64,000 bases of DNA from Tricholomella constricta (lineage: Eukaryota; Basidiomycota; Agaricomycetes; Agaricales; Lyophyllaceae). The stretch covers positions 2,684,574 to 2,748,573 of the forward strand of contig JAACJP010000001.1 in assembly GCA_013368375.1 (NCBI GenBank). Direction: 5' to 3'. Numbering within the stretch: the stretch's first letter is position 1; the number at the start of each line of letters is the position of its first letter. The notes below the pieces were generated by a model, which was not told where the DNA came from, did not search any database, and worked only from the letters and a program-made list of their open reading frames with translations. Positions 10,348-19,352 of the stretch are shown here, piece by piece. Made by a program: the position numbers and the translations under genes.

Positions 10348-12079
10348 ATGAAGTTTCGATGCGAGGGAAATGTCTGTGAATTTCAAGCATCAACCATTGC
10401 TGGTCATACGAATCATCGAAAAACATGTCTTCCTTGGCGCATCTCGCAGGACCAGCAGAGCCTTCGCCGACGTGAGAGGGCAGCAGCTCAAAGCATGAAG
10501 AAAGCATCGAAAATGAAGAAAAAAAGACCAAAGGTGTGTTTCAAAATTTATACTGTTAATATCATCACTCAAGCGTTTCAGGGTGCACCGGATGAGTACA
10601 CTGCAGAGCCTGTCACCATGGGCGAGCCATCTATCGCATATCTGCGATCTCCGTCTCCTTTCTTACCTCCTCCAGCATCTCCATCACCACCACCTCCACC
10701 ACTACCTGCTTTGACCCAATCAGGACGCCCCCGACGAAACTACACCTTGCCCAAACGATTTCAAGATGTCCTTCCAGCCCTTCCTGACCCACCACCCAGC
10801 GATGAGCCTGATCCTCCAGAGCCATCCCTACCACGCGTTAGACTTATTGTCCGTGATCGTCTTCTTTCTGCCTTAAATATATTTGGCCTCTGGCGCGACT
10901 ATCCCCACCGCCCATCATTTGTCCCTGACAGCTCTGTTTCAGTGGCCGATCTTGCAAACAAAGGCCTCTCGTTTACAGATGCTCCTCAAGCGTCGCTTTT
11001 CAGTGTGTTTTCTCACAAACCCCCATGGCCTTTCCGTAACATGTCTATCTATCGCCTCATGACTTTCTTCAACTCTGGAAGCGTCACGAAGTCTGCAGAG
11101 GAAGCCAACCGCTTGGTTGAGGATGTATTGCTGGCTCCAGATTTCACCAATGAAGATCTTCGAGCTTTCAATGCTCATCGAGAGAATCAACGGCTTGACG
11201 ATGCCATCAGCGATCCCGAAAGCTCCCCCTTCCTTCGAGAATTCTCATCACATTCAATAAACATTGATGTTCCGTCAGGCAGGAAGGACGTTTCGCCTTC
11301 AAAATTTTTGGTCCCAGGCCTACTCTACCGGAAAATCACATCTGTCATCGAAGCGGCTTTTCGGGACCCTCTTGCCCACCACTACCATTTATCTCCTTTC
11401 AAGCTTTTTCACCGGTCGCCAGTCTCGGGCAAGGAGGAGCGCGTCATGGGAGAGGTATATACATCGGATGCCTTCATCGCCGAGCACGATCACGTCCAAC
11501 TACGATCTCCAGTATCTCCCAACGATCCGAATTGCAAACGAGAGAAAGTTATCGCGGCAATCATGTTTTCATCCGACGGCACTCACCTTACAAATTTTGG
11601 TATGGCGAAGGCGTGGCCAATCTATTTAATGCTCGGCAACCTTTCCAAGTACTTCCGTGGTCTACCAAACTCGGGAGCAATGCATCACCTAGCCTATATA
11701 CCTTCGGTAAGATGTTCCTCGTTACACATATGTTCTTTGTACTGATGTCTCGTCCATTAGTTGCCAGATTCTTTTCAAGACTTCGCGTCTACGGTCCATG
11801 AGAAATGGAGGACACAGAAGAAGAATATATTGACACACTGCAGGAGAGAGCTCATGCATGCCGTCTGGGACTTCCTTCTTGATGACGATTTTGTTCATGC
11901 CTACAAATATGGCATGGTAATTATGTGTCTCGACGGCATCGAGCGTCGAGTCTATCCGCGGCTATTTACATATTCAGCTGATTACCCCGAAAAGTAAGTC
12001 AAATATCCGGTGGACGTAGATTGCCTACTAACCTGTACATTCAGGGTGCTCTTAGCCACTATAAGAGACAAGGGCCTGT
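10348..12079 (+). pseudogene. Plavaka (KDZ-type) transposase, 5' part, split by the gypsy insertion
   Basis: Exons 10348-10533, 10582-11706, 11761-11993 and 12045 onward, joined by 48-54 bp introns with standard ends. The N-terminus carries a C2H2-like finger (CEGNVC...HTNHRKTC) and basic residues, then a Pro-rich stretch with the block SGRPRRNYTLPKRFQD. The catalytic-region block MFSSDGTHLTNFG, WPIYLMLGNLSKYFRG and HHLAYIPS follows, and LPDSFQDF after the next intron. These are the recurring blocks of Plavaka transposases. Exon 4 stops at the chromovirus LTR (12080), and the missing text resumes in frame at 22558. Apart from that insertion I see no stop or frameshift, so the transposase was probably functional until recently. 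Confidence 0.85.
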
Positions 12080-12425
12080 TGTTAGGACCTGTGTAGCACG
12101 CCGGTTACAGAGTTATTCTGGAACCACCGAAGCGGACAGGCCTGACGTCCGTCAAGGAAGACGGCCTACGAAGGAGTATTCGGAGGTCGTGAGCGTTGAC
12201 GGAGGTGTTCACCGGGGCTGATTCGAACGAACGAGCTCAAGTGATACGGGTGTGAAGCCAAATAGATTGAGAGAGAGAGAGAGAAACGAGAACGAGAATC
12301 GAGAACTAGTCTTAACAATAGGTAATATCGAGGTAAGGAGTCTGAAAAGAAGTGGTGCCATCATATATACGGTGGGCGTGCGTGGGAAAGCGTAAGTGAT
12401 TGCGAGTTTAGGGGCGGTCGTGACA
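12080..12425 (-). repeat. gypsy-1 3' LTR (346 bp)
   Basis: Almost identical to 22207-22552. It contains a (GA)n tract, a TATATA box and the TAATATCGAGGT segment on the plus strand. On the plus strand it also lies directly upstream of the opposite-strand gene, so it could influence that gene's expression. Confidence 0.92.
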
Positions 12426-12428
12426 TTA

Positions 12429-12438
12429 CCCCCTTCTC
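12429..12438 (-). other. gypsy-1 polypurine tract
   Basis: Read on the minus strand this is GAGAAGGGGG, three bases before the 3' LTR start. That is the expected position and composition of the plus-strand DNA primer. Confidence 0.75.
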
Positions 12439-12524
12439 AAGCGTCGAGCCACTGAGACGCAGAAAAAGAAATGTTCGAATACGGGGAGTGTGGCGGTTAT
12501 TCTCCTTTCTGGGTCGCGCGCGGT

Positions 12525-12541
12525 CACGTGAGGGGCACGTG
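12525..12541 (+). promoter_or_regulatory. Two CACGTG boxes upstream of the opposite-strand gene
   Basis: CACGTG occurs at 12525-12530 and 12536-12541, 11 bp apart (about one helical turn) and about 110 bp before the ATG at 12648. CACGTG is the palindromic E-box bound by bHLH factors such as Cbf1 or Pho4 in yeast. A promoter role here is inferred from position. Confidence 0.45.
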
Positions 12542-12647
12542 TCGGTCTCGGTTGTAGGTCCTTGTGGGTGTTTTTGAGGATCTCGGAGATCGAAAGAGAA
12601 AAAACTTAGGTTGTTTGTTCCTCCTCCATCTTCTCTTCGTCCTGCTC

Positions 12648-14628
12648 ATGTCGTCCTTCAATCTCGATATCGCGGCCCCCGCCTCCGTTGACCCTAGCAC
12701 GATTTTGCGCGATTCCGAGTTGGCGCAGCTGTCCGTCGAAGATCGGGCGCGTGTGGCGTTCCTTGGCGTACCCCGACCCGTTTCCCCGACATCCTCTCTT
12801 CCTGGGATCGTCACACTTGTCGATGGGAGTGTCGGGGCGGTCCCCGAATCTTCTCCCGCACCTCCCTCAATTCCCGATCATCGGCTGGTCATCCGTCTGC
12901 CGGTTCGATCTCGACAGATCCGGCGTCCTCGTTCCTCCACTCCAGAGGTTGAGTTCGAACCGGCCAGCGATCCTGTGTCACGTCCGGCGGCGACTTCGTT
13001 GTCCTGGGGGTCCCTTTTGACGGATGAGCTGTTGGCGGAGATCCTGCGTACCGCTGTGCGGGTTCCCCCTTCCTTGGCGTGGTGTGAGACGCATGCACCG
13101 GTAAGTGTTGCCCTTTTTCTGCGATCGATTGTTGATTCCATTTTGGGGTCTTCGTTAGTGTGATCGTTGTCGGGAGCGTCGGCTGTCCTGTCGATTTCAG
13201 GAGGTCCGTCTTCGCGGGACCCTGCCCTGTGTCGACTGCCGTGCGGCGCACTCCCTGTGTTCGCTTTCGTTGGAGCATGGCCTAGAAGTGGCCGCTAGGC
13301 AGTTGGGGATTCCCTTGGCGTGGTTGCGCTCTCGTGCGGAAGGCTTTGCTTTCTCTCGCACTGGCGTTGCGATGTCCTTTACCAGTATCCGTCGCGCCTT
13401 GCGTTTACCGCTCCCCCCTCCTCTTCCTGTTGTTTCCACATCCCCTGAAGGGTCCGGTGTTGTTCCTCCTCCTCGTGCTCCCCCGCCTCGCGCCTTTTTT
13501 CGCGGTACGCGAGGCCAGGGTCGAAAGTCTGTGCCTGTTGGCCGTAGGGGTGCGCGCTTGTCCGTTCAGGAGGTGCGCTCTTCGCCTATCCCTGGCCCTT
13601 CTCCCTCCTCCTCCCGCAATAGTTCGGTTTCGCTTGTCCCCGTTCGTCGTTCTGGGCCCATTGTGCGCACCGAGTCTCCGGATTCCCCCATCGCCGGCCC
13701 TTCGGAGCCTCTCTTTTTAAAAGGGTCATCCTCCTCAGGCTCTTCTTCACCGGTTTTGCCCTCTTCCCCCCCCGCCATGTTGATTTCGACCCCCCCTGCT
13801 GCTCCGGTTCCCTCCCCTCCCTCGTCTGAGGAGTACCTCCGTCTTCAACGTCTCTATGACCAGGAGGTCGCGCGCGCGCAGGCCCTCTCTGTTCAAGTCG
13901 AGCTTCTCCGGGTCGAGGGTCAACGTGCCAAGTCCCATCTTCGTGGCGTATTGGCCGACTTCACCGATGAACGTGAGCGTTTCCTTCATCTGCAGGCGCA
14001 GACTTCGGAGGTCGTAGACGTCGATCGTGACGCGGAGGTTGAGGATCTTCGGATGGAGGTGTCGGTTCTTCAGGATGAGGTTGCTGGTTTGCAGGGGCAC
14101 GTTGTCCACCTTCAGGAGGTTAGGGATCATTGGCGTGGTCACGCCTTGGACCTCCGTACTCGCGTTGACGGTGAGTTTCGATTCCCTTCATTTTCTCCTT
14201 CTTGTTTCTAAGACTTTTTCGTAGCCCTCGACCTTGCGCGTACCGCCTTCGCGTCCGATATGTATATCGCGGATGGTGCTTTGCGTCGCGCCCTCGTCGA
14301 GTTGGAGGCGTCGCCAGTCCGAAGTATCATCGATGGCGCCCACAAGATTCTTGAGCGGCACTCGCTCTTGGAGCTGTTCCGCCCCCCCGTCGATCCCGAG
14401 TCGCCGTTCCCCGCGTTCGAGCATTTCCTTGCTCTTCATCGCCCTTCTCTTACTCGCGAAGGTGCCTTGGCGGAGTTCGTATCTCAGTCTCAGTTGATCG
14501 CCGACGACGAGCAGGACATTGCGTCGATGCGTCCCCTGGAGATAGGGTTGGTTGGGGAGGTGGGGGGTGATCGTGAGGGCGGTTCTTCTTCCAGTGCGGG
14601 TCCCTCTAAGCGTCGTCGCATCGAGTAG
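12648..14628 (+). CDS. Opposite-strand accessory gene of gypsy-1: Zn2Cys6-like, coiled-coil, basic C-terminus
   Basis: Three exons, 12648-13100, 13159-14170 and 14225-14628, with introns of 58 bp (GTAAGT...TTAG) and 54 bp (GTGAGT...GTAG). They join into one frame of about 622 aa. Exon 2 opens with six cysteines spaced C-x2-C-x6-C-x12-C-x2-C-x6-C (residues about 152-185). This is the fungal Zn2Cys6 pattern with a longer middle loop, placed in Arg-rich sequence. A Ser/Pro-rich linker follows, then a heptad-rich coiled coil (from EEYLRLQRLYDQEV through EVEDLRMEVSVLQDEV) and a final SKRRRIE that looks like a nuclear signal. The gene lies between pol and the 3' LTR, tail-to-tail with pol (219 bp apart). 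It resembles a DNA-binding regulator. Its role in the element is unknown; a captured host gene is the main alternative. Confidence 0.75.
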
Positions 14629-14846
14629 TCGGTCCCTTCTGCAGCGTCTTGGCCTGCGTTTATTTTTTGCTGAATATTTACAGTCCGGAGTTCGTTCGTT
14701 TGTTTTTCTTTTTTTTTCTTGATATTTTTTCTTTGTGTGATATTGTTGCGCTGGTGGTTGAATACGTATAGTAGAGTTTAGTCTTGGGAAAATTTGCATA
14801 ATTTTCGTGATGTGTTGGTGTGCGTGAGTGTTCGTCGAGTGTCTTT

Positions 14847-17800
14847 TTAAATTGTGGGGTCCCGTGGTTTTCTTGGGAATAGTCGGTGGAATTTAAGGGC
14901 CATGTCCTTTGCTCCTTCTATATTTTCCGCTGGTTCCCAGGTATCGTCTTCGGGGCCGTACCCTTCCCATCGTACCAAGTAGAGGACGTGTTTCCCTCGT
15001 GTTCGGGAATCCAGGATCTGTCCCACTTCGTAGTGTTCTTCGCCCTCGACTTTGATCGTCTGCGGAGGTGGTTTTGATCGTCCGGGGAAATTCTCGTGCT
15101 CGTGCTTCTCGAGCAACTTGACGTGGAAGACATTGTGAATCCCTTTCAGTGTCGGAGGTAGTTCCAGTCGATACGCGTGGCTGGAGATCTTCTGCAGGAT
15201 TTTGAAGGGGCCCAGTCTCCGGTGGTCCAGCTTTTTGGAGGGGCGTTTCGTTTTGATGTTCCGGCAGTCGAGCCATACTTCCGTTCCTACGGCCCAGTCT
15301 GGTGTAGGGTCCCGTTTCTTATCTGCAAATCGTTTGTAAGCTTCATTTGCGATCTCTATTTCTTTGCGGAGGTAGTCCTGGAGGGTCCGGAGGTCTACGG
15401 CTACCTCCTGGGCTTCTTTCGCCGGTATATCTTTTATAGAGATTGTCAAGCGGGGGTGATAACCCTTGTTCGCAAAGAAAGGGGAAACTCCCGTGGTCGA
15501 ATGGGTCGTATTGTTATACGTGAATTCCGCCAGAGGGAGCTGTGTTCGCCAGTTGGTCTGGAGATAGTTCACGTACATCCGGAGGTATTGTTCCAGTGTC
15601 TGATTTACTCGTTCCGTCTGGCCGTCGGTCTCCGGGTGATACGCGGTCGAAAGGTTCGATTTGATGTCCAGGGCTTTACATAGCGAGCTCCAGAAACGGG
15701 AGACGAAGAGGGTGCCTCTGTCGGAGATGATGTCATCGGGCAGTCCGTGCTTGGAGAAGACATGTTCCAAGAATAGCTGAGCAAGTTCCTTTGCTGTGTC
15801 CGTTGTGTGACAGGGTATGAAGATGCCTTGCTTGGTGAGGCGGCATACTACGACCAGTATGGCGTCGTACCCATCCGATTCCGGTAATTCTACGATGTGG
15901 TCCATGGATATGGAGGCCCACGCCCTTCGCCCAATCTGGAGTGGTTTCAATAATCCGTATGGGCTATGGCGTGGGACCTTCGCTCTTTTACAGGTATGAC
16001 AGCTTCGGACGTATCGAGTGACCTCCTTCCGTAATCCGGGCCAGAAATAAGTCCTCATGATGAGTTGTGTGGTCTTTCTGATCCCTGGATGTCCGCGCAG
16101 TTTGTGATCGTGGTGTTGCTGTAGGATGTCGAGTCGTAATCTGGAATGGTCTGGTACATAGATTCTTCCGTCGCGAAGGAGTAGTTTGTGATCATCGGAT
16201 AGGGAGAATGCGGAGGTCTCTTCTCCGGGTTTGGGTGCATGCCTTTCGAAGAAATCGTCTCGGGGTGCGTTCCGGACATTGTTTAGTAGGAGCTCCTCGT
16301 TCAGTATTAGGGCCGCGTTCAATCGTTCGGGGGGTATGATGATGCGGTTGTTGAAGGAGTTGTGATCCTGCTCGAAACCCTTCTTTGGATACACGTCCGC
16401 TCTTCGCGTAAGGGCATCTGGCTTCGCTCCCAGTCTTCCGGGTCGATAGTTTATCTGGAAGTCGAAGTTCGCCAGGCATTCCGACCATCGTGCTTGTCTG
16501 CGACTGAGTTGTTTGGTCGTGGAGAAGTACTGTAGGTTGTTGTGGTCGGAGTACACTTGAATGCGGTGGGGAGATCCCTCTAGGTAGGCCCTCCATTGTT
16601 TAAACGCTTCCACGATTGCTAGGAGCTCCTTGTCATAGATGTCGTAGTTGAGCTCCGCGTCTATCATAGTTCTCGCGTAGAAGGCGACCGGACGTAAGTC
16701 TTGTGATGTCTCGTCAAATTGGGAGATGATCCCCGCTATGGCGAAGTCGGAGGCATCGCACTCTAGTATCACCGGTAGTTGAGGATCGAAGTGTCGTAGG
16801 ATGGGTGCGGAGGAGAATGCTTTCTTCAATAGCTCGAAGACTCCTTCGCATTCGGAATCCCATTTCCAGATTGTGTCCTTTTGCGTGAGTTTATTTAACC
16901 TCTTCGTTATGCCCGAGTAATTGTCGATAAACCGCCGATAGAAGTTTGCAAAGCCTAGGAAAGATTGGAGTTCCTTGACCTTCGTCGGTCTAGGCCACTT
17001 CCGGATCGCGTCGACTTTTCCTGGATCCATCTTTACTCCGCCGGGGGATACGATGACGCCTAGGTATTCGATCTCCGTAGTGTGAAACGTGCATTTCTCC
17101 GGTTTCGCATGAAGGTTGTGTTTCCGGAGCCTCTCGAGGACCTTCCGAACGTGTCCGTGATGTTCCTCTAAGGTCTCCGAGAAAACCAGAATGTCGTCGA
17201 GGTAGATCACTACGAACACGTCGTTCATGTCGTGGAAGATGTCGTTCATGAAGTGTTGGAATGTCGCGGGTGAGTTTGTCATGCCGAAAGGCATTACCAG
17301 GTATTCGAAAAGTCCATAACGAGTGCGGAAGGCTGTCTTCCATTCGTGTCCCGGAGCTATGCGGACGTTGTTGTAGCCCACTCGGAGGTCGATCTTCGAG
17401 TATACTTTCGCTTTTTGAAGTCGGTCTATGAGGTCTCCGATCAGAGGTAGAGGGTAACGGTTCTTCTTGGTGATCCGATTTAATCCTCTATAGTCCACGC
17501 ATAGCCGGAGTGATCCGTCCTTCTTCTTTGCAAACAGTACCGGAGCTCCCGCTGACGAACTCGAAGGTCGGATGAACCCTTTTCCGAGCATCTCGTCGAT
17601 GTAATCCTTCAATGCTTTCAACTCCAGTTCGGACATGTTGTATATCTTTCCGAAGGGAGGGGTAGTGTTTTCGTCGAGTTCCACTGTGTGATCGTAGGGT
17701 CGGTGTGGGGGGATGGTTTTCGCTTCGCCCGCTGAGAATACGTCTTCGAAGTCCCTGTACTCCGGAGGTACGACTTCCTCGAAGATTTCCCTTTCTGTCT

Positions 17801-19346
17801 TTGGTTGCTTGGGTTCATCGTCGGAGGTGTTATTGGCATGGAGGTGTTCTTCCTTTTCGGTGGGGGAGATGTGTAGTTGGAACGCTGTGGCTCCGTCCCT
17901 GATGAGGTTCGCGAATGGCGCCGCTCCGATCAGGCGGATGTTTTGTGTTTCGACATCCTCTTCTCCCTCTCCCGTTTCGTCTTCGGCCTCCGTTTCCGGG
18001 TTGGTTTCCTCTTCTTCCTGTGTTTCTGTCGTTGGGGACGTTGCGGATTTCCGTTTGGGGTGGGGTTTGAATTTGGACCTCGGAACGTTTGGAGGGAAGT
18101 AGTTCGGTGGGGGTGGTTTTCGGGTGCGTTTCCGTCCCGTTATCTCCTCTGGTGACTCGGTTGTCGGTGTTGGTACTTCCTCTTGGGGTTCGTTGGTGTT
18201 TGGGCGAGTGTCTTCCTCCTTCATGTTATCGCTGGAGGTGTCGTTCTGATCGTTGTCGTCGTCCAGGAGGTCCCTGAGGAGGGGTTGTTTTTCCGAAAGG
18301 GGGTTGGCTGGTTTCGGAGCTTCGACGTCTTCCTCCTCCTCAAGGGTCACGGTTCTCCATTGCGTCTTCTGGGAAAGCGATATCGCGGCTAGTCCTGCCC
18401 CTTGTTCCATGGTCATGGACATTTCCCGCCAGTCGATGTCCGGATTTGCTTCCCGTAACCAAGGTAATCCGAGCACTAGTGGCGTGGCCGGGTGTAACTG
18501 TGTTATGAGGAGGTCGACCTTATACTCTAGTCCGTTCTCAAGTTTGATTGTTTCGGGACTATGGTGTGAAATGGCTCCACCTCCGCTGGGGTTTCCGTCG
18601 AACAGTTGTAGGGTCATGGGGCTGGCGAGAGGTTCCGGTTTCGTACACGAGGATTGTGCTATGAAATTTCCCGCCGCTCCACTATCGATAAGTGCCCGTA
18701 GTCGCGTTGAGGATCCTTCTAACTGTACTTCGATCGTGAAGGAGCGAGCTGACCGCGAGGGTAAGCGTTGATCTCCTGTGCCTGTTGTCGTTGGGACGAC
18801 TTCCTTTTTCCTTCGGAGGTCCGGTAGTGATCCTTCAATTTTGCCGTTTGACCCCCTTCGTAGCGTGATGCAGAGGTCTTTCCAGTTTATTCGGGGGTTG
18901 ACCTCCTTCAACCATGATAGTCCCAACACTATCGCAGCTGTCTCGTGGAGTTTCGTAAGGAGGAACCTTATCCTCTGCGTGGTGCCGTCACTGAATTTGA
19001 CGTCGTTGGTGGTATAGTGTGTGATTTTGCCCGATGCGGAGAGTTCTCCATCAAATAGGCAAAGGTTTATTGGGGGTTTGAGCTCCTCAAGGTGGAGCCC
19101 GCGTGATGTCGCCATGTCGGAGTCCATGAAGTTGTCGGTAGCTCCGCTGTCGATAAGCGTATTTTCGGGTTTTTCTCCTCCTCCGTTTGGCGTGAGGTGT
19201 ATTAAGAATGCCAGGGACGAGTGGGAGGAGAGTGTTACAGTGCGGGTGTCCGTTGTCGATAGTGCCGTTGCGCGTAGTTTAGTGTCAAGGCCCGGTTTCA
19301 GCTCTTCGCGATTCAGAGCCCGGGTAAGTCCTGAATCGCCCCCGCG
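14847..19346 (-). CDS. gypsy-1 Pol (two retropepsins, RT, RNase H, integrase, chromodomain)
   Basis: Reached by -1 frameshift from gag. About 1500 codons follow the slip; the first in-frame ATG (19127) lies after the first protease motif and is unlikely to be the start. Order: retropepsin A (LIDSGATDNF, LGLSWLKEVNPRINW); retropepsin B (LIDSGAAGNF, LGLPWLREANPDIDW); acidic Glu-rich linker; RT (YSKIDLRVGY, VVIYLDDILVF); RNase H (LECDASDFA, YDKELLAI, VYSDHNNL); integrase with H...H...C...C (HKLRGHPG, CHTCKR) and D,D,E (MDHIVELP, IISDRGTLF, DGQTERVNQ); chromodomain with the aromatic positions kept (YEVGQILD, YLVRWEGY, DTWEP). All catalytic residues are present. Domain order and chromodomain place it in the Ty3 chromoviruses. 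The protease duplication is unusual. Confidence 0.95.
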   Translation of the reverse strand, partial: RGGDSGLTRALNREELKPGLDTKLRATALSTTDTRTVTLSSHSSLAFLIHLTPNGGGEKPENTLIDSGATDNFMDSDMATSRGLHLEELKPPINLCLFDGELSASGKITHYTTNDVKFSDGTTQRIRFLLTKLHETAAIVLGLSWLKEVNPRINWKDLCITLRRGSNGKIEGSLPDLRRKKEVVPTTTGTGDQRLPSRSARSFTIEVQLEGSSTRLRALIDSGAAGNFIAQSSCTKPEPLASPMTLQLFDGNPSGGGAISHHSPETIKLENGLEYKVDLLITQLHPATPLVLGLPWLREANPDIDWREMSMTMEQGAGLAAISLSQKTQWRTVTLEEEEDVEAPKPANPLSEKQPLLRDLLDDDNDQNDTSSDNMKEEDTRPNTNEPQEEVPTPTTESPEEITGRKRTRKPPPPNYFPPNVPRSKFKPHPKRKSATSPTTETQEEEETNPETEAEDETGEGEEDVETQNIRLIGAAPFANLIRDGATAFQLHISPTEKEEHLHANNTSDDEPKQPKTEREIFEEVVPPEYRDFEDVFSAGEAKTIPPHRPYDHTVELDENTTPPFGKIYNMSELELKALKDYIDEMLGKGFIRPSSSSAGAPVLFAKKKDGSLRLCVDYRGLNRITKKNRYPLPLIGDLIDRLQKAKVYSKIDLRVGYNNVRIAPGHEWKTAFRTRYGLFEYLVMPFGMTNSPATFQHFMNDIFHDMNDVFVVIYLDDILVFSETLEEHHGHVRKVLERLRKHNLHAKPEKCTFHTTEIEYLGVIVSPGGVKMDPGKVDAIRKWPRPTKVKELQSFLGFANFYRRFIDNYSGITKRLNKLTQKDTIWKWDSECEGVFELLKKAFSSAPILRHFDPQLPVILECDASDFAIAGIISQFDETSQDLRPVAFYARTMIDAELNYDIYDKELLAIVEAFKQWRAYLEGSPHRIQVYSDHNNLQYFSTTKQLSRRQARWSECLANFDFQINYRPGRLGAKPDALTRRADVYPKKGFEQDHNSFNNRIIIPPERLNAALILNEELLLNNVRNAPRDDFFERHAPKPGEETSAFSLSDDHKLLLRDGRIYVPDHSRLRLDILQQHHDHKLRGHPGIRKTTQLIMRTYFWPGLRKEVTRYVRSCHTCKRAKVPRHSPYGLLKPLQIGRRAWASISMDHIVELPESDGYDAILVVVCRLTKQGIFIPCHTTDTAKELAQLFLEHVFSKHGLPDDIISDRGTLFVSRFWSSLCKALDIKSNLSTAYHPETDGQTERVNQTLEQYLRMYVNYLQTNWRTQLPLAEFTYNNTTHSTTGVSPFFANKGYHPRLTISIKDIPAKEAQEVAVDLRTLQDYLRKEIEIANEAYKRFADKKRDPTPDWAVGTEVWLDCRNIKTKRPSKKLDHRRLGPFKILQKISSHAYRLELPPTLKGIHNVFHVKLLEKHEHENFPGRSKPPPQTIKVEGEEHYEVGQILDSRTRGKHVLYLVRWEGYGPEDDTWEPAENIEGAKDMALKFHRLFPRKPRDPTI

Positions 19347-19352
19347 TTTCCC
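19308..19352 (-). promoter_or_regulatory. gypsy-1 -1 frameshift signal
   Basis: On the minus strand the heptamer GGGAAAC lies at 19352-19346, phased G GGA AAC in the gag frame. After 6 nt comes a perfect 9 bp stem, GCGATTCAG (19339-19331) with CTGAATCGC (19316-19308), whose right arm contains the gag stop. Slipping by -1 enters the open pol frame. The same arrangement is present in gypsy-2. Confidence 0.85.

Noticed and set aside
12564..12647. N-terminal extension of the antisense gene from 12564
   Set aside because: The reading begins at GTG; the first ATG in frame is 12648.
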